Shown one piece after another: positions 42,082 through 51,890 of a DNA stretch of 64,000 nt (position 1 is its first letter; the number at the start of each line of letters is the position of its first letter). Location: assembly GCF_013694095.1 (NCBI RefSeq), contig NZ_JACEFB010000007.1, forward strand, positions 62,001-126,000. Reading direction: 5' to 3'. The DNA is from Thermogemmata fonticola. GTDB taxonomy: Bacteria > Planctomycetota > Planctomycetia > Gemmatales > Gemmataceae. The notes below the pieces were generated by a model. It saw only the letters and a program-made list of their open reading frames with translations, made no database searches and had not been told where the DNA came from. Position numbers and translations under genes: made by a program.

Positions 42082-42579
42082 TCATTCCTTCAGGTCGTTT
42101 TCGGTGAAGAGGGTGAAGCCCTGGGCGCGTAGGGCGGCGGCGCCCCCTTCAAAGTCGTCCACATACACGGCGATAGCACCGGCCCGCTGCGGCCCGACCC
42201 CCGATAAGAGCGGATACATGTAGCAGATGTTGATCTCGGCGTTGACGAGGGCCTTGGTGATGGTCAAAAGCGGATGTTTGTCCTCCGGCAGTTGCACCAC
42301 GAGCAGGTCGCTTTCGGTGAAGGGAATTTTCGCCGATTTGAGGATTTCGTAGCCGCGCTCGTAGTCGCTGGGTACCAGGCGGATGATGGCACAGTCGGCG
42401 GTTTCCACCACGGTGAGGGACACGACGCGGATGTCGGTCTTTTCAAAGCGGCGGACCAGATCGAGCAAAGCTCCCAGGCGGTTGGCCAGGAAGATGTTGA
42501 ACTGCCGGACGCTCGGCCAATCCCGCCCGCGTGAGGTGTCCAGATCGTAAGTGACGCCGGATTCTTCCCCTTGTTGCAT
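42082..42579 (-). CDS. Tandem ACT-domain protein
   Basis: 165 residues, ATG after GGGAGGAG. Two ACT-like halves can be seen. The first is FNIFLANRLGALLDLVRRFE with IRVVSLTVVETADCAIIRLV. The second is LLVVQLPEDKHPLLTITKAL, then VNAEINICYMYPLL and AIAVYVDDFE. The pattern of a ligand-binding loop after a beta strand (N-RLGALLDL) is typical of ACT domains that sense amino acids. It stands alone, so its partner enzyme is not shown. It is probably a small-molecule sensor. Confidence 0.8.
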   Translation of the reverse strand: MQQGEESGVTYDLDTSRGRDWPSVRQFNIFLANRLGALLDLVRRFEKTDIRVVSLTVVETADCAIIRLVPSDYERGYEILKSAKIPFTESDLLVVQLPEDKHPLLTITKALVNAEINICYMYPLLSGVGPQRAGAIAVYVDDFEGGAAALRAQGFTLFTENDLKE

Positions 42580-42621
42580 AAACTCCTCCCTGGGTTGGTG
42601 TGAGCGCTGCCTTGGACCGGA

Positions 42622-43623
42622 TCACGGGGAGCCGGAGGCCTCTTCGCGCCCCTCGGCGGTCGGCAGAGGGCGCAGGCGCTGCAATTCACTTTGCAATTGC
42701 CGCAACTTTTCTTCGAGAGCCAGACGGGCCTGGCGCTCCTCTTCCGCTTGCTGTTGGGCTTGGATGGCTTTGCGGTGTTCTTCTTCGGCGCGTTGTTGGG
42801 CTTGGATGGCTTTGCGGTGTTCTTCTTCGGCGCGTTGTTGGGCTTGGATGGCTCTGTGGTGTTCCTCCAGGGCGCGGCGGCGTTCGGCCTCGGCTTGCTC
42901 CAGGGCTTGCTGGGCGCGCTGCCGTTCCTGATCGCGCTGCTCCCGCAAGTCAGGAATGCGCTGGCCCTGCTCATCGGCACACCAGACGCGGTCTCCTTCG
43001 ACCTGAAGCCACAAGCGCAATGGCTCGACCCACAACCCTTGGGGCTGGAGGGGGACCGGAACGTACCCTTCCGGCGTCGCCCGATAGGCCAGCAGCCGCA
43101 GGCTGGGGTGATCCTCATCCCCCATGTGGTCCACAATGATGTACCAGGGGATGCCAGCGCGGTAGTAATGGTCCACTTTCTTCGTCAGGTCGGTGTCGCG
43201 CGTGCTGGGTGAAGTCACTTCGATGGCCAACACCGGCTGCGCGCCGATGTCCCAGACGGAAAGCGTGCCCCGATGCGGATTCCACGGCTGGCTGACCTGA
43301 TCGAACAGGATCAAGTCCGGACCGTAAGCCCCCAACTCCGGCGAGTCCCACAGCACGCGATGGTCGCACAGGAGCAGCTTCTCCGGCTGGTCGGCGATGC
43401 GATCCTCGATCACCGCCTGGAGGTAGCGCACATCGCGATCGTGGGCGGCATTGTGCACGATGAAGTCCCCCTCCTGCGGATGCAGAATGTCCTCCTCGGT
43501 GAGGGGCACTTGCTCGATGACCTTCCCCTGCGGTGTCTGGCGGGTGACATAACGCCAGCCGTAGAAGAAGGGATCGGTTTGCGGCGTGGATCGCGCGGAT
43601 GTCGAGGCCCTTTGTCCAGCCAT
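42622..43623 (-). CDS. Uma2-family PD-(D/E)xK nuclease-like protein with C-terminal coiled coil
   Basis: 333 residues. The start chosen is ATG 43623, preceded by GGAGGGG; an upstream in-frame ATG at 43683 has no ribosome site. The N-terminus DPFFYGWRYV, then QVPLTEEDILHPQEGDFIVH and LLCDHRVLW lead to YGPDLILFD and VLAIEVTSPSTRDTD, the Uma2 (DUF820) nuclease core with PD...ExT. A Gln/Glu/Ala-rich coiled coil with repeated AIQAQQRAEEEHRK units occupies residues 240-315. Uma2 proteins are very numerous in planctomycetes and cyanobacteria; their role is unclear. Confidence 0.88.
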   Translation of the reverse strand: MAGQRASTSARSTPQTDPFFYGWRYVTRQTPQGKVIEQVPLTEEDILHPQEGDFIVHNAAHDRDVRYLQAVIEDRIADQPEKLLLCDHRVLWDSPELGAYGPDLILFDQVSQPWNPHRGTLSVWDIGAQPVLAIEVTSPSTRDTDLTKKVDHYYRAGIPWYIIVDHMGDEDHPSLRLLAYRATPEGYVPVPLQPQGLWVEPLRLWLQVEGDRVWCADEQGQRIPDLREQRDQERQRAQQALEQAEAERRRALEEHHRAIQAQQRAEEEHRKAIQAQQRAEEEHRKAIQAQQQAEEERQARLALEEKLRQLQSELQRLRPLPTAEGREEASGSP

Positions 43624-43882
43624 GATCCCCTCCAGCAGGTCGAGAACTTCCTTCCTCCAGTCTAACCCGCCAAGCTCCGGCATGACAAGAGGATGCGGAC
43701 AAGGGGGGCGGAAATTAGTTGACTTTTGTACATTTAGTAGGCATACTGGGATAGAGCGCCTGCGCAAGGCTGGTCCGTTCGGAGTTGCGAGGCCGAGCGG
43801 ATCGCTAGGCCGGAGGGAAGGGAGCGGCCTTCTCCCGCTGTTCTGGCAGGGCGGTTTCAGGGAACCCAGGAGGAAACAGGCA

Positions 43883-45394
43883 ATGGATGAAAGGGACGAG
43901 CTGGAGATGGACGAGGACATGCTGGAGGAAGAGATCGAGGTGGAGGAAGAGGAGGCGGAGGAGGGGGAAGCCGAGGCGTCCGAGTCCGCCGAGCTATGGG
44001 AACTGGACGAGGTGGACTGTTTATGGCCGTGGGAGCGGTGGCAATCCGCCCTAGACCCTGGGCATTTTTTGCAGCGGTGTTTGCTGGAGGTGGACGGCGG
44101 GGCGTGGAACTGGGGCTGGGTCCACGAGGAGGTCCAGGAATTTCTCAGTTGCTATTCGCATGCTCTGGTGGCATTGCCGCGGGACCACGGCAAGACGACG
44201 CAGGTGTGCGGGCGGTTGGTTTGGGAGTTGGGGCGGAGTTCGGAATTGCGGATCAAGGTGGTCTGCGCGACGGAAGGGATCGCGACGGAGCGGGGCCGGT
44301 TGCTGCGGGAGTGGCTGGAGCGGGAGGAGGGTCCGCGAGTCGAGGTGTTTCCCGATTTGCGTCCGGCCCATCCCTGGCGGAGCCGAACGTTGCAAGTGGA
44401 GCGGTGGACGCGGGTGCTGGGTCCAAGTGTGTCCACTTTCGGCGTGGGGGGTGGGAGCACGGGGACGCGGGCGGACCTGTTGGTGTGCGACGACATTGTG
44501 GATGTGCGGGCGATTCGCAGCCGGGTCGTGCGGGAATGGGTGTGCAGCTATTTTCACGAGAATCTGCTCAATCTACTGGAGCCGGAGGGGCGCTGCTGGC
44601 TGCTGTTCACGCCGTGGCATCGGGATGATCTGGGGGCACGCTTGCAGAAGAGCCTGATGTACGGCCTGTTGCGTCGGGCGGTCACGCATGCCTTTGAGCC
44701 GGTCTGGCCGGGGCGGTGGGATTCCCAGCGATTGCAAGCCCGGCGGCTCGAAGTGGGTAACACCGCGTTTGGCCGTGGCTACCGCCTGGTGCCCATTCCC
44801 GAAGGAGAGACGCTCCTGCGCGCGGAGTGGGTGCGCTACTGGGAGGAACCGGCCCCGTTGGAACAGGTGATCCTGGCGGTAGACCCAGCGGTGAGCCGAT
44901 CGGAGGCGGCGGATCGCTCGGCGCTGGTGGTCCTGGGACGGGTACGGCGGCACGATCCCCATCTGCCCTGGAGCGAAGGGGTAGAAGTCCGTGTATTGGC
45001 CTGCACCGCCCGGCGCGTGGATGCCCCCGGCTTGCTGCAACTGCTGGATCAGTGGGACCAGCAATGGCATCCTTCGGTCATCTTGTTCGAGTCCAATGCC
45101 GCCTTCGCCGGACTGCGCGACCTCATGGTGCAGCACTCCCTCTTCGGGGGCCGCCTCAAAAGCATCGTTCACCATGCGGACAAGGCCTCTCGCTTCGCCG
45201 CCTTCAGCGTGGCAGTGGAAAACGGCATCTTCCGCCTCCAGGGGGACGGCCACGGCCAGCCGGTAATCACCCAACGGGAACTCTACGACGAGATGATCTC
45301 CTTCCCCTGCGGGGAATACGACGATCTCCTCGATGCCGCCGCTATGGGATGCAGCTATCTGCTCCACCGGCCAGAACCCCGCTGCTGGGTCTAG
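43883..45394 (+). CDS. Phage terminase large-subunit-like ATPase/nuclease
   Basis: 503 residues, ATG 43883 after AGGAGG. A strongly acidic N-terminus (about residues 1-45) precedes the ATPase: Walker A-type ALPRDHGKTTQ (about 93), LLVCDDIVDVRA (Walker B) and LLFTPWHRDD (motif III). The nuclease domain has ILAVDPAVS and AADRSALVVLG, VILFESNAAF, and a closing EYDDLLDAAAMGCSYL, the acidic residues of the RNase-H-like terminase fold. No other phage head or portal genes flank it, so it is a lone copy, or part of a small unit with the ABC-ATPase/GNAT gene that follows 146 bp later on the same strand. Confidence 0.85.
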   Translation: MDERDELEMDEDMLEEEIEVEEEEAEEGEAEASESAELWELDEVDCLWPWERWQSALDPGHFLQRCLLEVDGGAWNWGWVHEEVQEFLSCYSHALVALPRDHGKTTQVCGRLVWELGRSSELRIKVVCATEGIATERGRLLREWLEREEGPRVEVFPDLRPAHPWRSRTLQVERWTRVLGPSVSTFGVGGGSTGTRADLLVCDDIVDVRAIRSRVVREWVCSYFHENLLNLLEPEGRCWLLFTPWHRDDLGARLQKSLMYGLLRRAVTHAFEPVWPGRWDSQRLQARRLEVGNTAFGRGYRLVPIPEGETLLRAEWVRYWEEPAPLEQVILAVDPAVSRSEAADRSALVVLGRVRRHDPHLPWSEGVEVRVLACTARRVDAPGLLQLLDQWDQQWHPSVILFESNAAFAGLRDLMVQHSLFGGRLKSIVHHADKASRFAAFSVAVENGIFRLQGDGHGQPVITQRELYDEMISFPCGEYDDLLDAAAMGCSYLLHRPEPRCWV

Positions 45395-45540
45395 AGGGCG
45401 GAGGGGATGGGCTAGAGGCGGCGGAGAGGCCGGCGAGAGCAGGCGCAAACCCAGGGAAAAGACAGCAGAAGAGGGAAGTTCACGGAGGAAGAGTCTGGAT
45501 CTGAGACGGGATGAGGGAACCCTGCGCGGAGGGCTATGCC

Positions 45541-46941
45541 ATGCCATTGTCGCCGATCACGATTCGCTATCCCCTACGGCCGGTGCGGCGATCGTTGTGG
45601 ACGAACCAGGTACTCGATTTGTTCGGCCTGGAAGAAGAGGAGGGGCCGTACACGGTGGCGGAGGAAGTGTCGCTGGATGTCCGGCCGGGGGATATTGTGC
45701 TGTTTACGGGGGGAAGCGGTTCGGGCAAGTCGTCGCTGTTGCGGGCGGCGGGGGAACAGTTGGGAGCGATCGACGCCTGGGGTGTGGAGTTGCCGGCGGT
45801 GCCGCTTATCGAGGCGGTGGCGGGCGCCACGTTGACAGAGCGGCTGGAGTGGTTCAGCGGCTGCGGCTTGGCCGAGGCCCGCCTGTTGTTGCGCTGTCCG
45901 GGGGAGTTGTCGGAGGGCCAGCGCTATCGCTTCCGCTTGGCGTTGGGGTTGTGTCGGGCGATCGAACAGGCGCGGAGTGCAGGCCGCGATGCCTGGCTGA
46001 TGGCAGACGAGTTCACGGCTACGCTGGATCGCCTGAGTGCCAAGGTGACGGCGTACAATCTGGCGAAGCTGGCCCGGCGGCAACAGGCCGGCCTATTGCT
46101 GGCTACAACGCATGAGGACGTGATCGAAGACCTGCAACCGGACCTGCTGGTTCAGTGCGAAGCAGGGGGCGTGATGCGCGTGGAGCGCCGGAGGGAGCAA
46201 AGGCGCCGCCACATTTCTTTTGCCCCGGAGTTGTGGCTTTCAGACGGTACCGTGCGCGACTGGCCGTACTTCGCACGGTGGCATTATCGGAGCCACCATC
46301 TCGGCTGCGTCCGGCGCGTGACCTTGCTCTGGCATGGCCAGCGGCCCATCGGGATTTGCGTCTTCAGTGCTCCCGCCGCCTCCTTGCATTGGCGCAACCG
46401 CTGGTTCGGCCTGCATCAGCCGCGTTCCCGCCTGGTCTTGCAAGCCCTTAATGCCCAGCTCTGGCTGCTCCAGCGGATCGTGCTGCATCCGGACTATCGG
46501 GGCGCCGGGATTGCCGCCGCCTTCGTGCGGCGTGCCTGCCAGCTTTGTCCCGTGGACTGGATTGAGACGCTCTCCGCCCTGGGCCACGCCGCGGGGGCTT
46601 TTTTTGAAAAAGCCGGCTTCGTGCGGGTCGGAGTGGTCCGGCATTCCCACCGGGGAGATGCTGCCGCCATCTATGGCCGAGGCGCCCGCCTCAGTGCCGA
46701 AAGCCGCCGCAAAAGCCGCTTCAGCTATCCCATCTATTACATCTTTGACAATCGCCGCCGGTCCGAACACGAAGACCTCCCGTTTTCCCCTCCGCTGTCT
46801 GCTCCCCCGGTTTCGTCCTCCAGTCCCCAGCCAGATTCTGCGACCGCTACTCCCCCTGATGCGACCCAGCCGCCCCGGATTGATCCCCGCCGGACGTGTC
46901 CTGCCGAAAGCAGTTCCACCGCAAGCGGTGCTTCCGAATGA
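45541..46941 (+). CDS. ABC-type ATPase fused to a GNAT acetyltransferase-like domain
   Basis: 466 residues, ATG 45541 eight bases after GGAGG. The N-terminal half is an ABC ATPase: LFTGGSGSGKSSLLRAAG (Walker A, about 57-70), LSEGQRYRFRLA (signature-like), WLMADEFTATLD (Walker B) and ATTHEDV (switch His). The second half (about 225-390) has LLWHGQRPIGICVF and LQRIVLHPDYRGAGIAAAFV, the acetyl-CoA-binding pattern of GNAT enzymes, then GAFFEKAGF. A disordered Pro/Ser tail closes it. No membrane segments, so it is not a transporter. It sits beside the terminase-like gene. The pair may work together on DNA or a DNA-bound target. Confidence 0.8.
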   Translation: MPLSPITIRYPLRPVRRSLWTNQVLDLFGLEEEEGPYTVAEEVSLDVRPGDIVLFTGGSGSGKSSLLRAAGEQLGAIDAWGVELPAVPLIEAVAGATLTERLEWFSGCGLAEARLLLRCPGELSEGQRYRFRLALGLCRAIEQARSAGRDAWLMADEFTATLDRLSAKVTAYNLAKLARRQQAGLLLATTHEDVIEDLQPDLLVQCEAGGVMRVERRREQRRRHISFAPELWLSDGTVRDWPYFARWHYRSHHLGCVRRVTLLWHGQRPIGICVFSAPAASLHWRNRWFGLHQPRSRLVLQALNAQLWLLQRIVLHPDYRGAGIAAAFVRRACQLCPVDWIETLSALGHAAGAFFEKAGFVRVGVVRHSHRGDAAAIYGRGARLSAESRRKSRFSYPIYYIFDNRRRSEHEDLPFSPPLSAPPVSSSSPQPDSATATPPDATQPPRIDPRRTCPAESSSTASGASE

Positions 46942-47124
46942 GCTGGGGAATCGGACTGTTTTTGAGCCGCTTCGGCGTGACAGCTCCTCTGCCGGATGGT
47001 ATAATCTCCCTATCGCTCGCCGCGCTTTTGCCTGCCTCTGCGGCGGCCCAACTTTCCCACCCCTGCTGTGCCTCTATCCCTCGCTGCCGATTTGGGGGAG
47101 GCGCAGTCCTCAGGATGCGACATC

Positions 47125-48144
47125 ATGAACCACGCTGCCAAAATGATCGTGGCCTCCGTTTTTTCCCAAGTTCTCTGGACGTGGCGAAGACTCCGGCTGA
47201 GGCGATGCGGCTCTTGTTCCGCAGTGCTGCTGTTGCTGGGGGCGGAAGCGCTGCTCCTGAGGGCAGCGGAGAACTCCCGTGAGCAGTTCGAAGAGCAAGC
47301 GGTGCAGCGCTATGCCGAACGCTGGCACAAGCAGAGCACGTCTCCCCGTGCCCGTTGGTACCGGGAGATGCAAGCGGCGTTTGCCGGCAAAGCGGTGAAT
47401 CCGCAGAAGGAGGAGGATTTCCAGCAGTGGTTCGAGCTATTGGCGGGCGGGGCGGAGCAGTGGCGGCGCTCCCAGGCTCCCACCCCGCAACTGGCGGAAC
47501 TATTCGATCAGGTGTGTCAGCGGCTGGAGTTGGGACCGGTTCCCTCCGTGAACCGGGAGGAGTTTCTGCGCTACGTTCGACGGGTCCTCTGGCGGGACGG
47601 AGGCCGAGCGGAAGACCTGCCGGATATGGACAGCGAGGCGGACCGCGTCTTCCGCGTACTCGATCAGGATGCCGACGGAGTCCTCGACGTGACGGAAATG
47701 ACCACGGCCTTGCGCCAGCAGCGCAGCAGCACCGATGTGGATGGCAATGGCCGGATCGACCGCACCGAATACCGCCGCTACTTCTTACAACGGGTGACGG
47801 CCGTGACGCAATCCCTCCAAGCCAAGGCCGGTGCCGGAAGCGAGCGCGAAGGCAAAGCAGCGAGCGCCCCTCTCGTGCCGCCCTGGTTCCGAGAATGGGA
47901 CCGCGATGAGGACGGTCAGCTCGCCCTGCACGAGTGGCTCAAGGCCGGCCAGCCGTTGGAGCTGTTCCAGCAGATGGATGGCGACGGCGATCACCTGCTG
48001 ACTCTGGCGGAATACCTTCGCTCCACCCGCGCTCCGAACAAATCCGCAGGCGAGGGTTTGCCGCTTCCCTTGACTGGCGGCATCAAAAAGGAGCCGCCGC
48101 TGCCGGCGGGGCCAGGCCGCCCGCCCGGCAGCCTCAAGCCCTGA
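47125..48144 (+). CDS. EF-hand calcium-binding secreted protein
   Basis: 339 residues. ATG 47125 gives a signal-like hydrophobic stretch (CSAVLLLLGAEALLLRAAE) after a basic start; the ribosome site is weak. Four EF-hand loops are readable: DQDADGVLDVTE, DVDGNGRIDRTE, DRDEDGQLALHE and DGDGDHLLTLAE. The spacing of acidic residues at loop positions 1, 3, 5 and 12 is kept in most. A Pro-rich tail follows. Such proteins are frequent in planctomycetes; the binding partner is unknown. Confidence 0.82.
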   Translation: MNHAAKMIVASVFSQVLWTWRRLRLRRCGSCSAVLLLLGAEALLLRAAENSREQFEEQAVQRYAERWHKQSTSPRARWYREMQAAFAGKAVNPQKEEDFQQWFELLAGGAEQWRRSQAPTPQLAELFDQVCQRLELGPVPSVNREEFLRYVRRVLWRDGGRAEDLPDMDSEADRVFRVLDQDADGVLDVTEMTTALRQQRSSTDVDGNGRIDRTEYRRYFLQRVTAVTQSLQAKAGAGSEREGKAASAPLVPPWFREWDRDEDGQLALHEWLKAGQPLELFQQMDGDGDHLLTLAEYLRSTRAPNKSAGEGLPLPLTGGIKKEPPLPAGPGRPPGSLKP

Positions 48145-48364
48145 TTATTCCCTCCTGGCTCGCCTCTCTTTTCTAGCAAGTTCCAACAAGCACCCGTGCG
48201 GACTGCGCCCGCGATGGGAGGCCTACTCCTGGGGGAAACTGGGCAGGGGCTTCCCATGCATTTATGGGAGTTGAGGCTTTTTCGCCATCGTGTAGGACTT
48301 CCGCCGTCGCGGGGAGGGGTGTGGGCGGGACGATTTTTGCTTCGAGGGCCGGAAGTCGAGCGGT

Positions 48365-48940
48365 TCAGAGGCCCAGGTGGTGCTGAAGTTTGCGGATGGC
48401 TTTGTATTTTTCGTCGCTGATGCGGGCCGGTGTAGTGCCCAATTCGCGGGCGATGTCGGGCACTTTCCAGCCGTCGGCTACCAGTTGCAGCACCCGTTGC
48501 TGGCGGGGCGTGAGCAGATGCAAGGCCTGTTGGGCGAGGAATTCGCGCTCCTCCTGGGGGAGGAGCAGGGGGGCAGGGGCGCTCAGATCGGCAGGCAGGG
48601 CTTGCAGCTTCCGTTCCCGCTGGACCCGCTTGCGCACGGTGTCGATAGCTCGGAGGAACTCCCGGCGCTCCTGCGTATCCTCCGCGTCGAGGACGCTGGT
48701 CCAGCCTTCCGCGCCGAGACGTTCCAGCAGGCGGACGAACACTTCGTGGGTGCAATCTTCCCAACGGTCGGCTGGCAGACGGGCATTGCGCCAGCAGGCC
48801 TGGCAGTATTTGCTGATGTCCGTGACCACCTGCGGTGGCGGGGAAGCTCGCGCCGCCGGGGTGCTGGCCAAGGCCCCCAGCACCATGGCTGCCATCATCA
48901 TCCGGCGCGAACCGGACGATTCCCCGTGTGATCGAGCCAT
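48365..48940 (-). CDS. ECF-type RNA polymerase sigma factor-like protein
   Basis: 191 residues, ATG after GGAGGAAGGGT. Region 2-like: YCQACWRNARLPADRWEDCT and HEVFVRLLERLG (DCTHEVF corresponds to the DxxQEVF of ECF factors). Region 4-like: HLLTPRQQRVLQLVADGWKV and PDIARELGTTPARISDEKYK, a helix-turn-helix. The Ala-rich N-terminus (MMMAAMVLGALASTPAARA) looks like a hydrophobic segment before region 2, which is unusual. No anti-sigma gene is adjacent. Confidence 0.75.
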   Translation of the reverse strand: MARSHGESSGSRRMMMAAMVLGALASTPAARASPPPQVVTDISKYCQACWRNARLPADRWEDCTHEVFVRLLERLGAEGWTSVLDAEDTQERREFLRAIDTVRKRVQRERKLQALPADLSAPAPLLLPQEEREFLAQQALHLLTPRQQRVLQLVADGWKVPDIARELGTTPARISDEKYKAIRKLQHHLGL

Positions 48941-49176
48941 ACCCTTCCTCCTGTGTGATGAATGCCGGGCGTTCCCTTCCTCGGCTTGTTCCCATTATAT
49001 CCGGACCACTTGGGGGGTACATCTCGCTCTGGGGCCGGGTTCGTTTTCGGTGGGTTTGCTGGGTTCGTTGGCGTCCGATGCGTCGGCTTCCGTCTGGCAA
49101 CCTTGGCGGATGTCGTGGGCCGTCGGTCACTTTCGGATTCCATCAAGCCAGTCAGGACCGCTGTTTGGAAGCGGGG

Positions 49177-49722
49177 TCAGCGGGTTCCCCCTGCGGAAGG
49201 GGATGAGGCGGGGGCGGGAAACGGCAGGCGCTGGAGCAGATGCACCATTTCCAGAGCGGCGAGGGCAGCTTCCGCCCCTTTGTTGCCCGCCTTGCCGCCG
49301 GCGCGATCCAGGGCTTGTTCCAGGGTCTCGCAGGTGAGGACGCCGAAGCCGATGGGAATGCCGCGGTCCAGAGCGATGCGGGCGATGCCTTGAGCGGCGG
49401 CACTGGCCACGTATTCGTAATGGTCCGTTTGGCCGCGCAGGACGCACCCCAGGCAGATGAGAGCTGCATAGCGCCCCGACCGGGCCAGGTGCAAGGCCGC
49501 TAGAGGAATCTCCCAGGCGCCGGGAACGCGGACGAGGTCGATCCGTTCCGGACCGATGCCGTGCTGCCGCAGGGCTTCCTGCGCTCCGCCAATGAGGCGG
49601 TCCACCACCAGATCGTTGAAGCGGGCAGCGATCAGGGCGAAGCGGCCCTCCAGGGGGGTCAATTCCCCCTCGTAGCGTGTGAGCGTACCAGGCGCGGGAG
49701 CGGAAAAGCCGGAGGCAGACAT
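49177..49722 (-). CDS. ribH: 6,7-dimethyl-8-ribityllumazine synthase
   Basis: 181 residues. ATG 49722 lies 12 bases after GAGGTG; an upstream GTG (49737) is possible. It catalyses the penultimate riboflavin step, joining 5-amino-6-ribitylaminouracil and 3,4-dihydroxy-2-butanone 4-phosphate. Motifs: ALIAARFNDLVVDRLIGGA, VPGAWEIPLAA, LGCVLRGQTDHYEYV, IPIGFGVLTCETLEQALDRA and NKGAEAALAALEM. The usual phosphate-binding and active-site His (H in GQTDHYEY) are present. No other riboflavin genes are next to it. Confidence 0.93.
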   Translation of the reverse strand: MSASGFSAPAPGTLTRYEGELTPLEGRFALIAARFNDLVVDRLIGGAQEALRQHGIGPERIDLVRVPGAWEIPLAALHLARSGRYAALICLGCVLRGQTDHYEYVASAAAQGIARIALDRGIPIGFGVLTCETLEQALDRAGGKAGNKGAEAALAALEMVHLLQRLPFPAPASSPSAGGTR

Positions 49723-49863
49723 GGCGGGGAGATTCACCTCGTGCAGGCCAAAGGGGCGGGAGATTCACCTCAAGTCTGAAGGAAACGCGACCAGCCTTAG
49801 GACTCAGGAAACGTGACCAGCCTGAGAGACCAGGCGGGCCGCCTATCGCGGCAGCGGTCAAGG

Positions 49864-51741
49864 TCAACTGGTGACGCTGTTGAGGAACTCCTCGTTGGTC
49901 TTGTGCTTGCTCAGTTGTTTCAGGAGCAATTCCATGCCTTCGACCGGATTCATGTCGGCCAGGGCGCGGTGAAGGATGTAGATCAGGCGCATCTCCTCCT
50001 CGCTGCGGAGCAGCTCTTCCTTACGTGTGCCGGAGCGCTTGATGTCGATGGCCGGATAGACGCGGCGATCGACCAGGCGGCGGTCCAGGTGGATTTCCAT
50101 GTTTCCGGTCCCTTTGAACTCCTCGAAGATGACTTCATCCATGCGGGAGCCGGTGTCGATGAGGGCGGTGGCCAGAATGGTCAGGCTGCCGCCTTCTTCG
50201 AGGTTGCGGGCCGCGCCGAAGAAGCGTTTGGGTTTGTGCAGGGCGGTGGCTTCCAGTCCGCCGGAGAGCAGCTTGCCATTGCCCGGCGCCAGGGCGTTGT
50301 AGGCGCGGGCTAGCCGCGTGATCGAATCGAGCAGGATGACCACGTCGTTGCCGTACTCCACGAGGCGCTTGGCCTTTTCGATCACCATTTCGCTGACCTG
50401 GACGTGGCGGTCCGGCGGTTCGTCGAAGGTGCTGGAGATGACCTCGACGCGCGGCCCGATGACCGTGCGGCTCATGTCCGTGACTTCTTCCGGGCGCTCG
50501 TCGATGAGCAGGACGATGACGTAGCACTCCGGGTGATTGTGAATGATGGCGTTGGCGATCTTCTGGAGCAGGATGGTTTTGCCCGTGCGGGGCGGCGCGA
50601 CGATCAGCCCCCGCTGTCCTTTACCGATCGGCGTGATCAGATCAATGATGCGGGTGCTCAGCTCCTGGGGCGTGGTTTCCAGTTTGAACCGTTCCGTGGG
50701 ATGGAGGGGGGTGAGGTCTTCAAAGACGGCCTTCTGGGCCAGCAGATCGGGGGCCTGGTAGTTGACCGCCTCGATGCGCAGGAGGGCGAAGTAGCGCTCA
50801 TTTTCCTTGGGGGGGCGGGTCTGGCCGGCGACAATGGTGCCGGTGCGCAAGCCAAAACGGCGAATCTGCGACGGGGAAACGTAGATGTCGTCCGGGCAGG
50901 GGAGGTAGTTATAGTCCGGGCTGCGCAGGAAGCCGAAACCATCGGGCAGCACTTCCAGCGTGCCTTCCCCGAACATCAGACCGTTGGCCTTGGTCAGCTC
51001 TTTGAGGATGCGGTACACCAGGTCCTGCTTTTTCAACCCGATGTATTCCTCGCGGGGCAGGCCGATCTCGCGAGCCGTTTTGTGCAACTGCGGGATCGTC
51101 ATGTGTTGCAGTTCGCTGATGTAGGTATTGCCCCGCTTGATCTGCTCGAAACGGGAATTGGTTTCGGCGTCGAAGCCGTACTCATTCGGATCGATCGGGG
51201 GGATGACGGGTGGCGCGGCCGTTTCCGTTCCTGCGGCGGCAGAGTGAGGAGACCCAGCGGTTTCCGTTCCTGCGGTAGCGGAAGGAGAAGAAGGGCCAGT
51301 GGCATCCAAAGGGGAGGAAACCATACCCGTTGGCTCCGGGAGTGCGGTGGCGGACCGATCGGCTGCCCCAGCAGCCTCGGCGTTTTCGGGCGAAGCGGGA
51401 GCTGCCTCAGGGTGTGAGGAAAGGGCTGCTGCGGGGGCGAAAGAGGCCAGCTCGGCGTGATCGCCGTTGGTGGGGGTTGGAGCGGGGAGAGCCGTCGCTG
51501 GGACAGCGGGGGCCGGCAGGGCTGGGGCCGGTGCTGCCGGTGTTTCCGTGGAGGGCGGAGCGGCGTCCATGATGCCCGCGGCGAACTCTTCGGGATTGAC
51601 GGTCAGCCGGGCACGGGCAGGAGGGGCCGCCGCGCTGCTGTTTTCCGCCGGGATAGCAGGCGGGGATGGCGGATCTCCCGCCGCACGGCTGCGGGCACGG
51701 GTACGCACAGATTTCGCAGATTCCGAATGCGTCTCGGACAT
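49864..51741 (-). CDS. rho: Transcription termination factor Rho with long N-terminal extension
   Basis: 625 residues against about 420 in E. coli. ATG 51741 follows GAGAGG. The first 190 or so residues are low-complexity, rich in Ala, Pro, Ser and Thr, as seen in several high-GC phyla. The conserved part starts with [20 protein letters not shown] and continues with the RNA-binding [17 protein letters not shown], the Walker [16 protein letters not shown], then [32 protein letters not shown] and [20 protein letters not shown]. All catalytic regions are present. Rho is an RNA-dependent ATP-driven hexameric helicase that ends transcription. Confidence 0.96.
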   Translation of the reverse strand: MSETHSESAKSVRTRARSRAAGDPPSPPAIPAENSSAAAPPARARLTVNPEEFAAGIMDAAPPSTETPAAPAPALPAPAVPATALPAPTPTNGDHAELASFAPAAALSSHPEAAPASPENAEAAGAADRSATALPEPTGMVSSPLDATGPSSPSATAGTETAGSPHSAAAGTETAAPPVIPPIDPNEYGFDAETNSRFEQIKRGNTYISELQHMTIPQLHKTAREIGLPREEYIGLKKQDLVYRILKELTKANGLMFGEGTLEVLPDGFGFLRSPDYNYLPCPDDIYVSPSQIRRFGLRTGTIVAGQTRPPKENERYFALLRIEAVNYQAPDLLAQKAVFEDLTPLHPTERFKLETTPQELSTRIIDLITPIGKGQRGLIVAPPRTGKTILLQKIANAIIHNHPECYVIVLLIDERPEEVTDMSRTVIGPRVEVISSTFDEPPDRHVQVSEMVIEKAKRLVEYGNDVVILLDSITRLARAYNALAPGNGKLLSGGLEATALHKPKRFFGAARNLEEGGSLTILATALIDTGSRMDEVIFEEFKGTGNMEIHLDRRLVDRRVYPAIDIKRSGTRKEELLRSEEEMRLIYILHRALADMNPVEGMELLLKQLSKHKTNEEFLNSVTS

Positions 51742-51890
51742 GGTCAACCTCTCAGTGGCGGGTAGGTTACGATCCGTCGCATCAAGCCGGTCGGGGCGGG
51801 AGGCGTGGCCGCGCTCCAGGGAACGCACCCGACGCTGGAAAGATAGCAGCCCCCATCCTGCGGGCTGAAGAATGTCTCTGAGGAATAACC

